A stretch of 64,000 bases of DNA from Microvirga sp. SRT01 (lineage in GTDB: Bacteria > Pseudomonadota > Alphaproteobacteria > Sphingomonadales > Sphingomonadaceae). Below the pieces are notes generated by a model that saw only the letters and a program-made list of their open reading frames with translations, had not been told where the DNA came from and did no database searches. A program made the position numbers and the translations under genes. The stretch is taken from the NCBI GenBank assembly GCA_018139225.1, contig JAGSNX010000003.1:248001-312000 (forward strand). The letters are read 5' to 3'. This document shows, in pieces, positions 1-8,017 of this stretch (position 1 is the stretch's first letter; each line of letters starts with the position of its first letter).

Positions 1-458
1 AGCGGGTTGCGGTTCATCACCGTCACCGGGCCGACGCCGACCTGCGCCAGCGCCCACAGAATCGCGCGCGCCGCACCACCCGCTCCGATCACCGTCACCG
101 GCTGTCCGGCGAGATCGAGGTCAGCGATCGGTGCCCAGAAGCCGGCGGCGTCGGTGTTGGTGCCGGCCAGAGTGCCGTCCGCCTGACGGAAGATGGTGTT
201 CACCGCGCCGATCGAAGTTCGAACGTCACCAGGGTCGGCGACGTGGTCGAGCGCCGCAATCTTGTGCGGGACGGTGACGTTGCAGCCGCGCCAGTCGGGG
301 TCAGCGGCGCGACCTTCGAGAAAGGCGGCGAGGTCATCCGGCGCGACGTGCGTCGCGCGGTAATCGGCGCCGATGCCCAGCGCCTCCAACCAGAAACGAT
401 GGATGATCGGCGATTTGGAGTGGCTGATCGGGTCCCCGATCACGTCTGCGTAGGGCAT
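1..458 (-). CDS. aroE: Shikimate dehydrogenase, 3' part outside the window
   Basis: Reduces 3-dehydroshikimate to shikimate with NADPH in aromatic amino-acid synthesis (cytosol). The first 152 residues are present; the rest lies beyond base 1. Visible are the substrate-binding DPISHSKSP (residues 9-17), the catalytic lysine K66 in NVTVPHK, NTDAAGF (101-107) with the paired aspartate D103, and the NADP-binding GAGGAARA (125-132). The ATG at 458 opens the conserved PYADVIGDPISHSKSP start. It is the left-most visible member of the leftward aroE/maf/PPSR group next to the origin. The identification is firm; the C-terminal part cannot be judged. Confidence 0.95.
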   Translation of the reverse strand, partial: MPYADVIGDPISHSKSPIIHRFWLEALGIGADYRATHVAPDDLAAFLEGRAADPDWRGCNVTVPHKIAALDHVADPGDVRTSIGAVNTIFRQADGTLAGTNTDAAGFWAPIADLDLAGQPVTVIGAGGAARAILWALAQVGVGPVTVMNRNP

Positions 459-518
459 TGATTTCCTTCGAAGTGGAGGCCCGAAGTGGAGGAAGTGGAG
501 GCGATCCAGCGTGTGCCT

Positions 519-1106
519 CTACTTCGGCAACACGCCGCGTTCGCGCAGATAGGCAAGCACCGGCAGCAGCGGCATGCCGAGAATGGTGAAATGGCTTCCC
601 TCGATCTTCGCAAACAGCTGCACGCCCGGCCCCTCGATCCTGAAACAGCCGACGCATCCCGCGATGACCGGCCACTCCATATCCAGATACGCCTCGATGA
701 AGGTGTAGGACAGCGGCCGTACATGCAGCCGCGCGCGTTCGACGTGACGCCAGACCGGGCGGCCCTGTTCGGCGATCACCACCGCGCTCCAGATGTCGTG
801 CGTGCCGCCGCTCATGCGAGTCAGATGCGCGGCCGCCTGTTCGCGGCTCTCCGGCTTGTCGAGGCGGGTGCCGTCGGCGAGCGCGACCAGCGAGTCGGAG
901 CCGAGGACGAGGCCGGGCAGGCGGGTGGCGACCTTGACCGCCTTCAGTTCCGCCAGCGCATCCGCGAGGTCGCGAGGCGAGAGGTGGGTGAGAGCGGCCT
1001 TCGCGGATTCTTCATCGACGTTGGCGGCGACCGCCTCGAACGGGACGCCGGCGGCGTCGAGCATGGCGCGGCGGGAGGCGCTTTGCGAGGCGAGGATGAG
1101 GGTCAT
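519..1106 (-). CDS. maf: Maf-like nucleoside triphosphate pyrophosphatase
   Basis: A 195-residue Maf/YhdE-family enzyme, which hydrolyses non-canonical or regulatory NTPs to NMP and pyrophosphate. The signature ASQSASRR is at residues 6-13, the base-catalytic aspartate region LGSDSLV at 69-75, and LDKPESREQAAAHL at 82-95, all in the family order. Length is normal for the family. It sits 60 bases upstream of aroE on the same strand, an arrangement seen next to the alphaproteobacterial origin. Whether its substrate is dTTP/UTP or another NTP is not resolved by the sequence. Confidence 0.93.
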   Translation of the reverse strand: MTLILASQSASRRAMLDAAGVPFEAVAANVDEESAKAALTHLSPRDLADALAELKAVKVATRLPGLVLGSDSLVALADGTRLDKPESREQAAAHLTRMSGGTHDIWSAVVIAEQGRPVWRHVERARLHVRPLSYTFIEAYLDMEWPVIAGCVGCFRIEGPGVQLFAKIEGSHFTILGMPLLPVLAYLRERGVLPK

Positions 1107-1260
1107 CGGTGGAGCATTCCTGCGCGGTGGTTCTGGTCCGAAGTATCCCGCGAAGGCGCGGACACAGCGATCCGGGGTGAGCGGTGATTCGTGGGTTAGA
1201 AGGCACTAGGCTCCCACATGCGCGGGAGCACGGAATGTTGCAGGGGCAGCACTCTAATTC

Positions 1261-1347
1261 CTGCCCGGCGAAGGTCGTCCCGTTGTGGTCACGGCGGTGG
1301 GACTCACTTGGTGCGCAGCAACTGGGCCCCGGCCTTCGCCGGGGAGG
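1261..1347. repeat. Imperfect inverted repeat of the CCCCGGCGAAGG(C) type
   Basis: The arms at 1261-1280 (CCCGGCGAAGGTCGTCC core) and 1323-1347 (GGCCCCGGCCTTCGCCGGGG core) are roughly reverse complements. The right arm is itself a hairpin. A better-preserved copy of the same type lies at 31278-31368. The region between maf and the PPSR gene (1107-1387) shows no credible gene, only this repeat and a short hairpin at 1210-1229. Such palindromic intergenic repeats are typical filler in sphingomonad genomes (recollection, not searched). Confidence 0.6.
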
Positions 1348-1387
1348 GACGTCAACGTCATTTGGGAGACCGACGGCAGCCCCATCC

Positions 1388-2200
1388 TCAGACCTCCCGC
1401 TGGTTTGCGAGCGACACGATCGCCGCGGCGGTTTCCTCGATCGACCGGCGGGTGACGTCGATCACCGGCCAGCCATTGTCGGCGAACATGCGGCGCGCGA
1501 AGGCGAGTTCACGGACCACGGCTTCCTCCTCGACATAGGCGGTGTCGGGTTGCTGGTTGAGCGACAACAGGCGGTTGCGGCGTACTTGGATCAGGCGATC
1601 GGCGCTGGTCGTCAGCCCGACGACAAGCGGATTGCGCAGGCGGTAGAGCGACGCCGGCGGCGGACTCTCGACGACGATCGGGATGTTGGCGGTCTTGAAG
1701 CCGCGATTGGCGAGGTAGATCGAGGTCGGCGTCTTCGACGAGCGGCTGACGCCCGCCAGGACGATGTCCGCCTCCTCCCACTCCTCGTGCGCGATGCCGT
1801 CGTCATGCGCGATGGTCCACTGGATCGCATCGACGCGCGCGAAATAGGCGGCGTCGAGCACGTGCTGCCGCCCCGGCCGCGCCTTGGCCTGCTGACCCAG
1901 CATCGCGGACAGCGCGTCGTTGACGGGATCGAGCGGCGCGACGGCGGGTAGCCCGAGCCCGGCACAGCGCGTCTCCAGTGTCCGCCGCATCGCCGGATTG
2001 ACCAGCGTGTAGACGACGAGGCCCGGATTCTGAGCGATCTCCGCCAAGATGCGGTCGAGATGCATTTCCGTCCGTACCATCGGCCAGAAGTGGCGGACCG
2101 TCTCGACATCGTCGAACTGCGCGAGCGCTGCCTTGGCGATGTTCTCCAGCGTCTCGCCGGTCGAATCCGACAGCAAATGCAGGTGAAGCCGCGTCGTCAT
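1388..2200 (-). CDS. Pyruvate, phosphate dikinase regulatory protein (DUF299 family)
   Basis: A bifunctional ADP-dependent kinase / phosphate-dependent phosphorylase family that switches PPDK or PEP synthase off and on. The ATG at 2200 (MTTRLHLHLLSDSTGET) gives 270 residues and is preferred over an upstream in-frame ATG at 2314, which would add 38 non-conserved residues and run into the origin region. The diagnostic P-loop GVSRSSKTPTS is at residues 150-160. This is the RP001-type gene that flanks the origin in Rickettsia and Caulobacter. It is transcribed away from the origin, opposite to hemE. No PPDK gene is visible in the window, so the target is inferred from the family. Confidence 0.92.
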   Translation of the reverse strand: MTTRLHLHLLSDSTGETLENIAKAALAQFDDVETVRHFWPMVRTEMHLDRILAEIAQNPGLVVYTLVNPAMRRTLETRCAGLGLPAVAPLDPVNDALSAMLGQQAKARPGRQHVLDAAYFARVDAIQWTIAHDDGIAHEEWEEADIVLAGVSRSSKTPTSIYLANRGFKTANIPIVVESPPPASLYRLRNPLVVGLTTSADRLIQVRRNRLLSLNQQPDTAYVEEEAVVRELAFARRMFADNGWPVIDVTRRSIEETAAAIVSLANQREV

Positions 2201-2265
2201 CGTGGCGGAGCAGGATGGGCGGCGGGACAGGTCGCGGGGCCGATGAGCGATGCTGTGGACCGATC

Positions 2266-2274
2266 TGTGGATAA
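2266..2274 (-). promoter_or_regulatory. DnaA box, perfect consensus
   Basis: TGTGGATAA on the plus strand is TTATCCACA on the minus strand, the DnaA-box consensus. A degenerate TCCACA core lies 4 bases to the left (2254-2262). Confidence 0.8.
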
Positions 2275-2344
2275 CATGGGGATGAGAGGTAGCGTAACCC
2301 GCCCACCCGGCCAAGCGAGGCCGTGATGGTGGACAATCGGCATT

Positions 2345-2384
2345 TCATCCACAGGCGCGTCCACAACCGTGCATTTTATCCACA
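2345..2384 (+). promoter_or_regulatory. Cluster of three plus-strand DnaA-box-like sites
   Basis: TCATCCACA at 2345-2353 (one mismatch), GCGTCCACA at 2357-2365 (core only) and the perfect TTATCCACA at 2376-2384 follow one another on the same strand. Together with the minus-strand box at 2266 they form a cluster that is unlikely by chance in such GC-rich DNA. Confidence 0.78.
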
Positions 2385-2518
2385 GGCTGTGAAAAACGGG
2401 GACGCTTGGTCCGAATCGCGCGTGATTCAGCGACTCCCGCGCGGTCAAGCTGTTGGCATTTCCGGGACGGATGCCTAATCCCCGGTGCCAACGCGCCATC
2501 CACTACCTCATCCTATTT

Positions 2519-2533
2519 TTAACTCTTCTTTAA
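2519..2533. promoter_or_regulatory. CtrA-type binding site TTAA-N7-TTAA
   Basis: TTAA (2519-2522), seven bases, TTAA (2530-2533): an exact match to the CtrA consensus known from Caulobacter, where CtrA binds the origin and the hemE promoter. It lies directly upstream of the hemE ribosome-binding site, so it could both repress initiation and control hemE. Binding is inferred from the motif and its position. Confidence 0.65.
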
Positions 2534-2545
2534 GGAAGAAGGACG

Positions 2546-3592
2546 CTGACCGATTCGAGCCACAAGCCGCTCCTCGCGGTGTTGAAGGGTGCGATTCCCA
2601 CGGTGCCGCCGCTGTGGCTGATGCGTCAGGCGGGTAGGTACCTGCCGGAATATCGCGCGCTGCGGGCGGAGAAGGGGGGGTTCCTTGCACTCGCCACCGA
2701 TCCGGTCGCGGCGGCGGAGGTGACGCTGCAACCGATCCGGCGCTTCGGGTTCGACGGCGCGATCCTGTTCAGCGACATCCTGATGGTGCCGTGGGCGCTG
2801 GGCCAGGACCTGAGTTTCGGGGTGGGCGATGGGCCGCGGCTGGAGCCGGCCCTGATGAACCACGCGCTGAACGCGCTGGAGCGGGTGCCGGAGCGGCTGG
2901 AGCCGGTCTACGGCACGGTACGTCGGGTCGCGGCGGAACTGCCCGCCCTGAACGGTGGAGCGACGACGTTCCTGGGCTTCGCGGGATCGCCCTGGACGGT
3001 CGCGACGTACATGGTCGCGGGCAAGGGATCGAAGGATCAGGGCGAGACGCGGCGTGTCGCCTATAATGATCCCGGCGCATTCCAGGCGCTGGTCGATGCG
3101 ATCGCGGCGATGACGGTCGAGTATCTGATCGCGCAGGCGGATGCGGGCGTGGAGGCGGTGCAGCTGTTCGACAGCTGGGCCGGATCGCTGAGCCCTGCGC
3201 AGTTCGAACGCTGGGTGATCGCGCCGAATGCGGCGATCGTCGCGGCGCTGAAGGCGAAACGGCCGGACCTGCTGGTGATCGGCTTTCCCAAGGGGGCGGG
3301 GGGCAAGCTGCCCGCCTATGCGCGCGAGACCGGGGTCGATGCGCTGGGGCTGGACGAGACGGTCGATCCCGCCTGGGCGAACAGCGTGTTGCCGGAGGGC
3401 ATGCCGGTGCAGGGTAACCTCGACCCGCTGGCGCTGATCGCGGGCGGTGCGGAACTCGATCGGGCGGTGGACCGTATCACGGCAGCGCTGGCGGGGCGGC
3501 CGCACGTCTTCAATCTGGGCCATGGCATCCTGCCCGACACGCCGATCGCGCACGTCGAACGGTTGATTGCGCACGTAAGGAGGGATCGATGA
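2546..3592 (+). CDS. hemE: Uroporphyrinogen decarboxylase
   Basis: Decarboxylates uroporphyrinogen III to coproporphyrinogen III in haem synthesis. The conserved WLMRQAGRYLPEYR, GFDGAILFSDIL and LGHGILPDTP segments are present. The start is unusual. The first conventional start is GTG 2579, with no visible Shine-Dalgarno, and it would cut off the N-terminal helix present in relatives. A CTG at 2546 is in frame, is preceded by GGAAGAAGGA, and gives MTDSSHKPLLAVLKG (348 residues); it is chosen here. The next in-frame stop upstream is at 2531-2533. The gene overlaps hemJ by four bases (ATGA). Identification is certain; the start is a reasoned choice. Confidence 0.93.
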   Translation: MTDSSHKPLLAVLKGAIPTVPPLWLMRQAGRYLPEYRALRAEKGGFLALATDPVAAAEVTLQPIRRFGFDGAILFSDILMVPWALGQDLSFGVGDGPRLEPALMNHALNALERVPERLEPVYGTVRRVAAELPALNGGATTFLGFAGSPWTVATYMVAGKGSKDQGETRRVAYNDPGAFQALVDAIAAMTVEYLIAQADAGVEAVQLFDSWAGSLSPAQFERWVIAPNAAIVAALKAKRPDLLVIGFPKGAGGKLPAYARETGVDALGLDETVDPAWANSVLPEGMPVQGNLDPLALIAGGAELDRAVDRITAALAGRPHVFNLGHGILPDTPIAHVERLIAHVRRDR

Positions 3593-4047
3593 TCGGCTGG
3601 CTGGGCGCGACCTATGACTGGGTGAAGGCGGCGCATCTGATCTTCGTCATCTTCTGGATGGCAGGGCTGTTCATGCTGCCGCGCTACCTCGTCTATCATC
3701 AGGAGGCGCTGGCCGCCGGCCGCACCGAGGAAGCGGCCGAATGGGTATCGCGCGAGGGCAAGATCCGCCACATCATCCTGACGCCGGCGCTGGTTGTCGT
3801 GTGGGTGCTCGGATTGATGCTGGCAGCCAATCTGGGGCTGTTCGACGGTGTGTCGGGGCTGGGCTGGCTCCACGCCAAGCTGCTGCTGGTGTTCCTGCTG
3901 TCCGGCTATCATGGGTGGGCGATCGGCTATGCGAAGAAGCTCGCGCGCGGAAAGCCGACGCTCGACGGGCGCAAGCTCAGGATGCTGAACGAGGTACCGG
4001 CTTTGGCGGTGACGCTGATCGTGGTGCTGGTGATCGTAAAACCCTGA
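3589..4047 (+). CDS. hemJ: HemJ-type protoporphyrinogen oxidase (membrane)
   Basis: A 152-residue integral membrane protein of the HemJ (UPF0093) family, which oxidises protoporphyrinogen IX in many bacteria lacking HemG or HemY. About four hydrophobic helices are visible, including AHLIFVIFWMAGLFMLPR near the N-terminus with the family histidine H16, ALVVVWVLGLMLAA, and a C-terminal LAVTLIVVLVIV. Its ATG overlaps the hemE stop, so the two haem genes are translationally coupled. Family assignment is solid; the enzymatic role is known for relatives only. Confidence 0.9.
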   Translation: MIGWLGATYDWVKAAHLIFVIFWMAGLFMLPRYLVYHQEALAAGRTEEAAEWVSREGKIRHIILTPALVVVWVLGLMLAANLGLFDGVSGLGWLHAKLLLVFLLSGYHGWAIGYAKKLARGKPTLDGRKLRMLNEVPALAVTLIVVLVIVKP

Positions 4048-4073
4048 ACCCTGCTTGACGAACCCTGCTTGAC
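4046..4073 (+). repeat. Tandem 14-bp duplication before rho
   Basis: The unit GAACCCTGCTTGAC occurs twice without spacing (4046-4059 and 4060-4073), overlapping the hemJ stop. Each copy ends in TTGAC, resembling a -35 element, so the duplication doubles a possible promoter half for rho. No clear -10 box was recognised. Confidence 0.6.
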
Positions 4074-4198
4074 GGGAGGAAGCGAGCCGCTTACCTCCCT
4101 GTCTCGCGTAGCGGCGTCCTGCCGCGTTCCACGCGCCTTTCCAGCATCGGTATGATCGCGAGTCCTTCGCCGCCCGACGCTCGCATCCGGACCTTTCC

Positions 4199-5455
4199 AT
4201 GCATCTCAAAGACCTGAAGAAGAAGACGCCCGCCGAGCTGGTGCAGCTTGCCGAGGAACTGGGCGTCGAAAGCGCGTCGACGCTGCGCAAGCAGGACCTG
4301 CTGTTCGCCATCCTGAAGGAACAGGCGGAGCGTGGCGACCAGATCATGGGGCTGGGCACGATCGAGGTGTTGCAGGACGGTTTCGGCTTCCTGCGTAGTC
4401 CGGAAGCGAATTACCTTGCCGGCCCGGACGACATCTATGTCTCGCCCAATCAGGTCCGCAAGCACGGGCTGCGCACCGGCGACACGGTCGAGGGCGAGAT
4501 CCGCGGGCCGAAGGACGGCGAGCGCTATTTCGCGCTGGTGCGGCTGACCGCCGTCAATTTCGACGATCCGGACATGGTCCGGCACCGCGTCAATTTCGAC
4601 AACCTCACGCCGCTCTATCCGGAATCGAAGCTGACGCTCGACCCGGAGGACCCGACGCAGAAGGACAAGTCGGCGCGCGTTATCGACATCGTCTCGCCGC
4701 AGGGCAAGGGCCAGCGTACGCTGATCGTCGCACCGCCCCGCGTCGGCAAGACGGTGATGTTGCAGAACATCGCCAAGGCGATCACCGACAACCATCCCGA
4801 AGTGTTCCTGATCGTGCTGCTGATCGACGAGCGGCCGGAGGAAGTCACCGACATGCAGCGATCGGTGAAGGGCGAAGTCGTGTCGTCGACCTTCGACGAG
4901 CCGGCCCAGCGCCACGTGCAGGTCGCCGAAATGGTGATCGAAAAGGCGAAGCGGCTTGTCGAGCACAAGCGCGATGTCGTGATCCTGCTCGATTCGATCA
5001 CGCGTCTCGGCCGTGCCTACAACACCGTCGTTCCGTCGTCGGGCAAGGTCCTTACCGGCGGTGTCGACGCCAACGCGTTGCAGCGCCCCAAGCGCTTCTT
5101 CGGTGCGGCGCGTAACATCGAGGAGGGCGGCTCGCTCTCGATCATCGCCACCGCGCTGATCGACACCGGCAGCCGCATGGACGAGGTGATCTTCGAGGAG
5201 TTCAAGGGCACCGGCAATTCGGAAATCGTGCTCGATCGCAAGGTTGCCGACAAGCGCATCTTCCCGGCGCTGGACGTCGGCAAGAGCGGCACTCGCAAGG
5301 AAGAGCTGTTGGTCGAGAAGGACAAGCTGTCCAAGATGTGGGTCCTGCGCCGCATCCTGATGCAGATGGGCACGATCGACTCGATGGAATTCCTGCTCGA
5401 CAAGATGAAGAATTCGAAGACCAACCACGACTTCTTCGACAGCATGAATCAGTAA
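4199..5455 (+). CDS. rho: Transcription termination factor Rho
   Basis: Hexameric RNA-dependent ATPase that terminates transcription. At 418 residues it is close to the E. coli length (419). In order: an N-terminal helical domain ([20 protein letters not shown]), a cold-shock-type RNA-binding domain with DGFGFLRS (60-67), Walker A APPRVGKT (178-185), Walker [17 protein letters not shown], and the Q/R-loop region around [18 protein letters not shown]. The N-terminal domain has no long insertion. It follows hemJ after 150 bases that contain the tandem TTGAC duplication. Rho next to hemE/hemJ is the standard alphaproteobacterial origin arrangement. Confidence 0.98.
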   Translation: MHLKDLKKKTPAELVQLAEELGVESASTLRKQDLLFAILKEQAERGDQIMGLGTIEVLQDGFGFLRSPEANYLAGPDDIYVSPNQVRKHGLRTGDTVEGEIRGPKDGERYFALVRLTAVNFDDPDMVRHRVNFDNLTPLYPESKLTLDPEDPTQKDKSARVIDIVSPQGKGQRTLIVAPPRVGKTVMLQNIAKAITDNHPEVFLIVLLIDERPEEVTDMQRSVKGEVVSSTFDEPAQRHVQVAEMVIEKAKRLVEHKRDVVILLDSITRLGRAYNTVVPSSGKVLTGGVDANALQRPKRFFGAARNIEEGGSLSIIATALIDTGSRMDEVIFEEFKGTGNSEIVLDRKVADKRIFPALDVGKSGTRKEELLVEKDKLSKMWVLRRILMQMGTIDSMEFLLDKMKNSKTNHDFFDSMNQ

Positions 5456-5530
5456 CGGGCGGGGCGGCCTGCCCCACCTTGCGGCAGGACTCGCCCGAGC
5501 GCGGCCGGCGGGCAAATTGCGCCCGTCCGA

Positions 5531-5553
5531 CGACGCGGGCTTTGCCCGCGTCG
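5531..5553. terminator. Perfect hairpin downstream of rho, possible terminator
   Basis: A ten-base stem CGACGCGGGC / GCCCGCGTCG with a TTT loop, 75 bases after the rho stop. There is no T-run behind it, so it is a poor intrinsic terminator; it may instead block 3' decay. Confidence 0.45.
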
Positions 5554-5653
5554 CGGCCACCACAAGTGTCGAGGACGACCGAATTAAGCGACTTTCGCTC
5601 GTAACACCCGCCTGTTGCGCTATGAGGTGACGAATGCGTCATCGGGAGCCGAC

Positions 5654-6382
5654 ATGTCTATCCTCACCCTTCTAGCCGCGGCCGTCGCGAGCGGACCGGG
5701 TTCGCCCGCCGAGATCTGGCAGCATATCGTCGCGGACTTCTCGAACATCACCGAGCCCGCGGCACTCGCCGCGTTCGGATCGGTTTTGATGATCGACCTC
5801 GTCCTTGCGGGCGACAATGCGATCGTCGTCGGGGCGCTGGCGGCGGGCCTGCCGGCCGAGCAGCGCAAGAAGGTGATCCTGATCGGCATCGGCGCGGCGC
5901 TGGTGCTGCGCATCCTGTTCGCGTTGATCGTCACGTGGCTGATGGGCATCGTCGGCCTGATCTTCGCGGGTGGCCTGTTGCTGTTGTGGGTGAGCTGGAA
6001 ATTCTGGCGCGAAATTCGCGAGGGTGGACACAACCCCGGCTCCGATGAAATTGCTGGTGATGAAGCGTCGGGCATTCGCTCGGCGAAGAGCTTCGCCGGA
6101 GCGGCCTGGGCGGTCGCCGTCGCCGACGTATCGATGAGCTTGGACAACGTGTTGGCGGTCGCAGGGGCGGCGCGCGAGCATCCGGGCATCCTCGTCGTCG
6201 GCCTGCTGCTGTCGGTGGCCCTGATGGGGCTGGCGGCGAACTTCATCGCGCGCATCATCAACAAGTATCGCTGGATCGCCTATGTCGGCCTTGCCGTGAT
6301 CGTCTTCGTGGCGTTCAAGATGATCTACGAAGGCTGGGTCGGTAGCGAGAACACGCTGGGCGTCGCCAGCCTGTTCGGGTGA
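5654..6382 (+). CDS. TerC/YjbE-family integral membrane protein
   Basis: A multi-pass inner-membrane protein of the TerC family (tellurite-resistance-associated; several members export manganese). The start MSILTLLAAAVASG at 5654 follows GGAGCC and gives 242 residues; an in-frame ATG at 5615 would add 13 residues. The family acidic motifs are present in two repeats: LVLAGDNAIVVG early and DVSMSLDNVLAVAGAA in the second half, each carrying the D-N pair inside a membrane helix. Roughly seven hydrophobic segments are seen. The ion it moves cannot be told from the sequence, and no ter genes are nearby. Confidence 0.85.
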   Translation: MSILTLLAAAVASGPGSPAEIWQHIVADFSNITEPAALAAFGSVLMIDLVLAGDNAIVVGALAAGLPAEQRKKVILIGIGAALVLRILFALIVTWLMGIVGLIFAGGLLLLWVSWKFWREIREGGHNPGSDEIAGDEASGIRSAKSFAGAAWAVAVADVSMSLDNVLAVAGAAREHPGILVVGLLLSVALMGLAANFIARIINKYRWIAYVGLAVIVFVAFKMIYEGWVGSENTLGVASLFG

Positions 6383-6446
6383 TCCGGTTGACGGGAACAC
6401 GCGGTCGTGGCGCTATGCGGCGCCACGGCGGCGGAGGACATGCGAT

Positions 6447-6692
6447 ATGAAGGTCACGATCGAGATCGACTGCACGCCAGACGAGGCCCGTCGGGCCATG
6501 GGCCTGCCGGACCTGACGCCGCTGCACGATCAATATGTTGCGATGATGCAGGAGGTGATGCAGGGGAAGGTCCAGCCCGAACTGCTGGAGGGCATGCTGA
6601 AAAGCTGGGCCCCGATGGGTGACGCGGGCATGAAATTCTGGCGGCAGATGCTCGACAGTGCCGGTACGATCGGCGCGGCATCGAAGGGATGA
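6447..6692 (+). CDS. DUF6489-family small protein
   Basis: An 81-residue soluble protein beginning MKVTIEIDCTPDEARRAMGLPDL, which I recognise as the DUF6489 type found in sphingomonads. No catalytic motif or membrane segment is visible; the charged first strand followed by helices suggests a small folded domain. Its stop overlaps the mnmE start (ATGA), so it is co-translated with mnmE. Function unknown; this link is its only visible clue. Confidence 0.8.
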   Translation: MKVTIEIDCTPDEARRAMGLPDLTPLHDQYVAMMQEVMQGKVQPELLEGMLKSWAPMGDAGMKFWRQMLDSAGTIGAASKG

Positions 6693-7960
6693 TCGATACG
6701 ATCGCGGCGGTATCCAGCGGTCAGCCGCCGGCGGCCATTGCGGTGATCCGGGTTAGCGGACCGGCGGCGTTTGCGGCGGGGGAGGCGCTTGCAGGATCGC
6801 TGCCGTCACCAAGAACGGCGAAGCTGCGAACCCTGAGAGATCCCGCAGGTTCGGTGCTCGACCGCGTCTTGATGCTGGCCTTTCCCGGACCCGCCACGGC
6901 GACGGGGGAGGACCTAGTCGAGATCCACTGCCACGGCGGACGCGCCGTGGTCGCGTCGATCCTGACGACGCTGGTCGATAGCGCCACCGTTCGTCTCGCG
7001 GAACCCGGCGAGTTCACGCGGAGAGCATTGACCAACGGGCGCATCGATCTGACCGAAGCGGAAGGGTTGGCAGACCTGCTGGCCGCCGAAACCGAGGGGC
7101 AGCGTCGCGTGGCGATCGCCGCTGCCGAGGGGAATGTCAGCCGCTCGATCGAGGGCTGGATCACTGAGTTGGCGATCCTGTCGGCGCGTATCGAGGCGGT
7201 GCTCGACTATGGCGAGGACGATGCCGTCGACGAAGATATCGATGCCATAGCTCTCGATGCGCGAACGCTCGGAACATCAATCCACGACGTTGCGTCGGCG
7301 CCCCCCGTCGATGCGCTGCACCGCGGCATCGTCGTCGTCTTGGCGGGTCCTCCGAATGCCGGCAAGTCGACCCTGTTGAACCTGTTGGCAGAACAGGACG
7401 CCGCGATCGTGTCGCCGATCGCGGGGACGACCCGCGACCGGATCGAAGTACAGGTCGCACGCGGAGGGCTGGCGTATCGGCTGACGGACACGGCCGGCCT
7501 GACCAGAACCGATGACATCGTCGAAGCCATCGGAGTCGGCCGGGCGGAGCAGGCCATCGATGCGGGCGATATCGTGTTGTGGCTGGGGGACGGAGCACCT
7601 CCACGTCAGGACGCGATCAGGGTACACGCAAAAAGCGATCTGCCAGATCGACGAGTGGTGCCGACGAATGCTGACGTCGTGATATCGCAGTCGGACCCCC
7701 AATCTATAGAAGCCGTTTGGAACGCCATATCGGCGCGGGCCGTCACGCTGATACCCTCCATCGACCTCGTTCCTTTAAGGGCCCACCAAGCTGAGTTATG
7801 CCGCACTGCGGCACATGCATTGCTTGATGCTACGCGCGATCCGCTTTTGCTGGGTGAGAACCTCCGGATTGCGCTCAAAGCGTTGGCAGCGGTTACCGGG
7901 GCGGATGCTACCGAAGCGATGCTGGATGCACTCTTTTCGCGCTTTTGCTTGGGAAAATGA
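6689..7960 (+). CDS. mnmE: tRNA uridine-5-carboxymethylaminomethyl modification GTPase
   Basis: With MnmG it installs cmnm5/nm5 groups at wobble U34 of several tRNAs. The 423 residues hold an N-terminal formyl-THF-binding domain (AVIRVSGPAAF, DLVEIHCHGG), the G-domain with G1 GPPNAGKST (220-228), G2 AGTTRD (245-250) and G3 DTAGL (267-271), and the C-terminal FCLGK with the conserved catalytic cysteine. It overlaps the DUF6489 gene by four bases. Downstream are a parS site and then its partner mnmG. Confidence 0.97.
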   Translation: MIDTIAAVSSGQPPAAIAVIRVSGPAAFAAGEALAGSLPSPRTAKLRTLRDPAGSVLDRVLMLAFPGPATATGEDLVEIHCHGGRAVVASILTTLVDSATVRLAEPGEFTRRALTNGRIDLTEAEGLADLLAAETEGQRRVAIAAAEGNVSRSIEGWITELAILSARIEAVLDYGEDDAVDEDIDAIALDARTLGTSIHDVASAPPVDALHRGIVVVLAGPPNAGKSTLLNLLAEQDAAIVSPIAGTTRDRIEVQVARGGLAYRLTDTAGLTRTDDIVEAIGVGRAEQAIDAGDIVLWLGDGAPPRQDAIRVHAKSDLPDRRVVPTNADVVISQSDPQSIEAVWNAISARAVTLIPSIDLVPLRAHQAELCRTAAHALLDATRDPLLLGENLRIALKALAAVTGADATEAMLDALFSRFCLGK

Positions 7961-7963
7961 CGC

Positions 7964-7979
7964 TGTTCCACGTGGAACA
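7964..7979. promoter_or_regulatory. parS: parS centromere-like site 1
   Basis: TGTTCCACGTGGAACA is a perfect 16-bp palindrome, two positions away (one per half) from the classic parS TGTTTCACGTGAAACA. It starts three bases after the mnmE stop codon, between mnmE and mnmG, about 5.5 kb from the proposed origin and 3.3 kb upstream of parB. ParB binding is inferred from the match and the location. Confidence 0.85.
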
Positions 7980-8017
7980 ATTTTGACCTTTGTCCGTGGC
8001 CGCGTCAAAGCCGAACC

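Larger units (their letters stand above)
2201..2545. other. oriC: Probable chromosomal replication origin (oriC)
   Basis: A 345-base gene-free gap between the divergent PPSR and hemE genes, the same setting as the Caulobacter and Rickettsia origins. Seen directly: two perfect DnaA boxes TTATCCACA (2266-2274 minus strand; 2376-2384 plus strand); a one-mismatch box TCATCCACA (2345-2353); two weaker TCCACA cores (2254-2262 minus, 2357-2365 plus); an AT-rich stretch at 2510-2540; and a perfect TTAA-N7-TTAA CtrA-type site at 2519-2533. Genes on both sides read away from the gap, as expected at a bidirectional origin. Function is inferred from these signals and from synteny; GC skew was not computed. 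Confidence 0.85.

Noticed and set aside
4091..5563. 490-codon open frame antisense to rho
   Set aside because: Shadow of rho; His/Asp/Arg-rich composition typical of antisense frames here.
6825..6845. CTGAGA motif suggesting a TPP riboswitch
   Set aside because: It lies inside the mnmE coding sequence and lacks the rest of the THI element.
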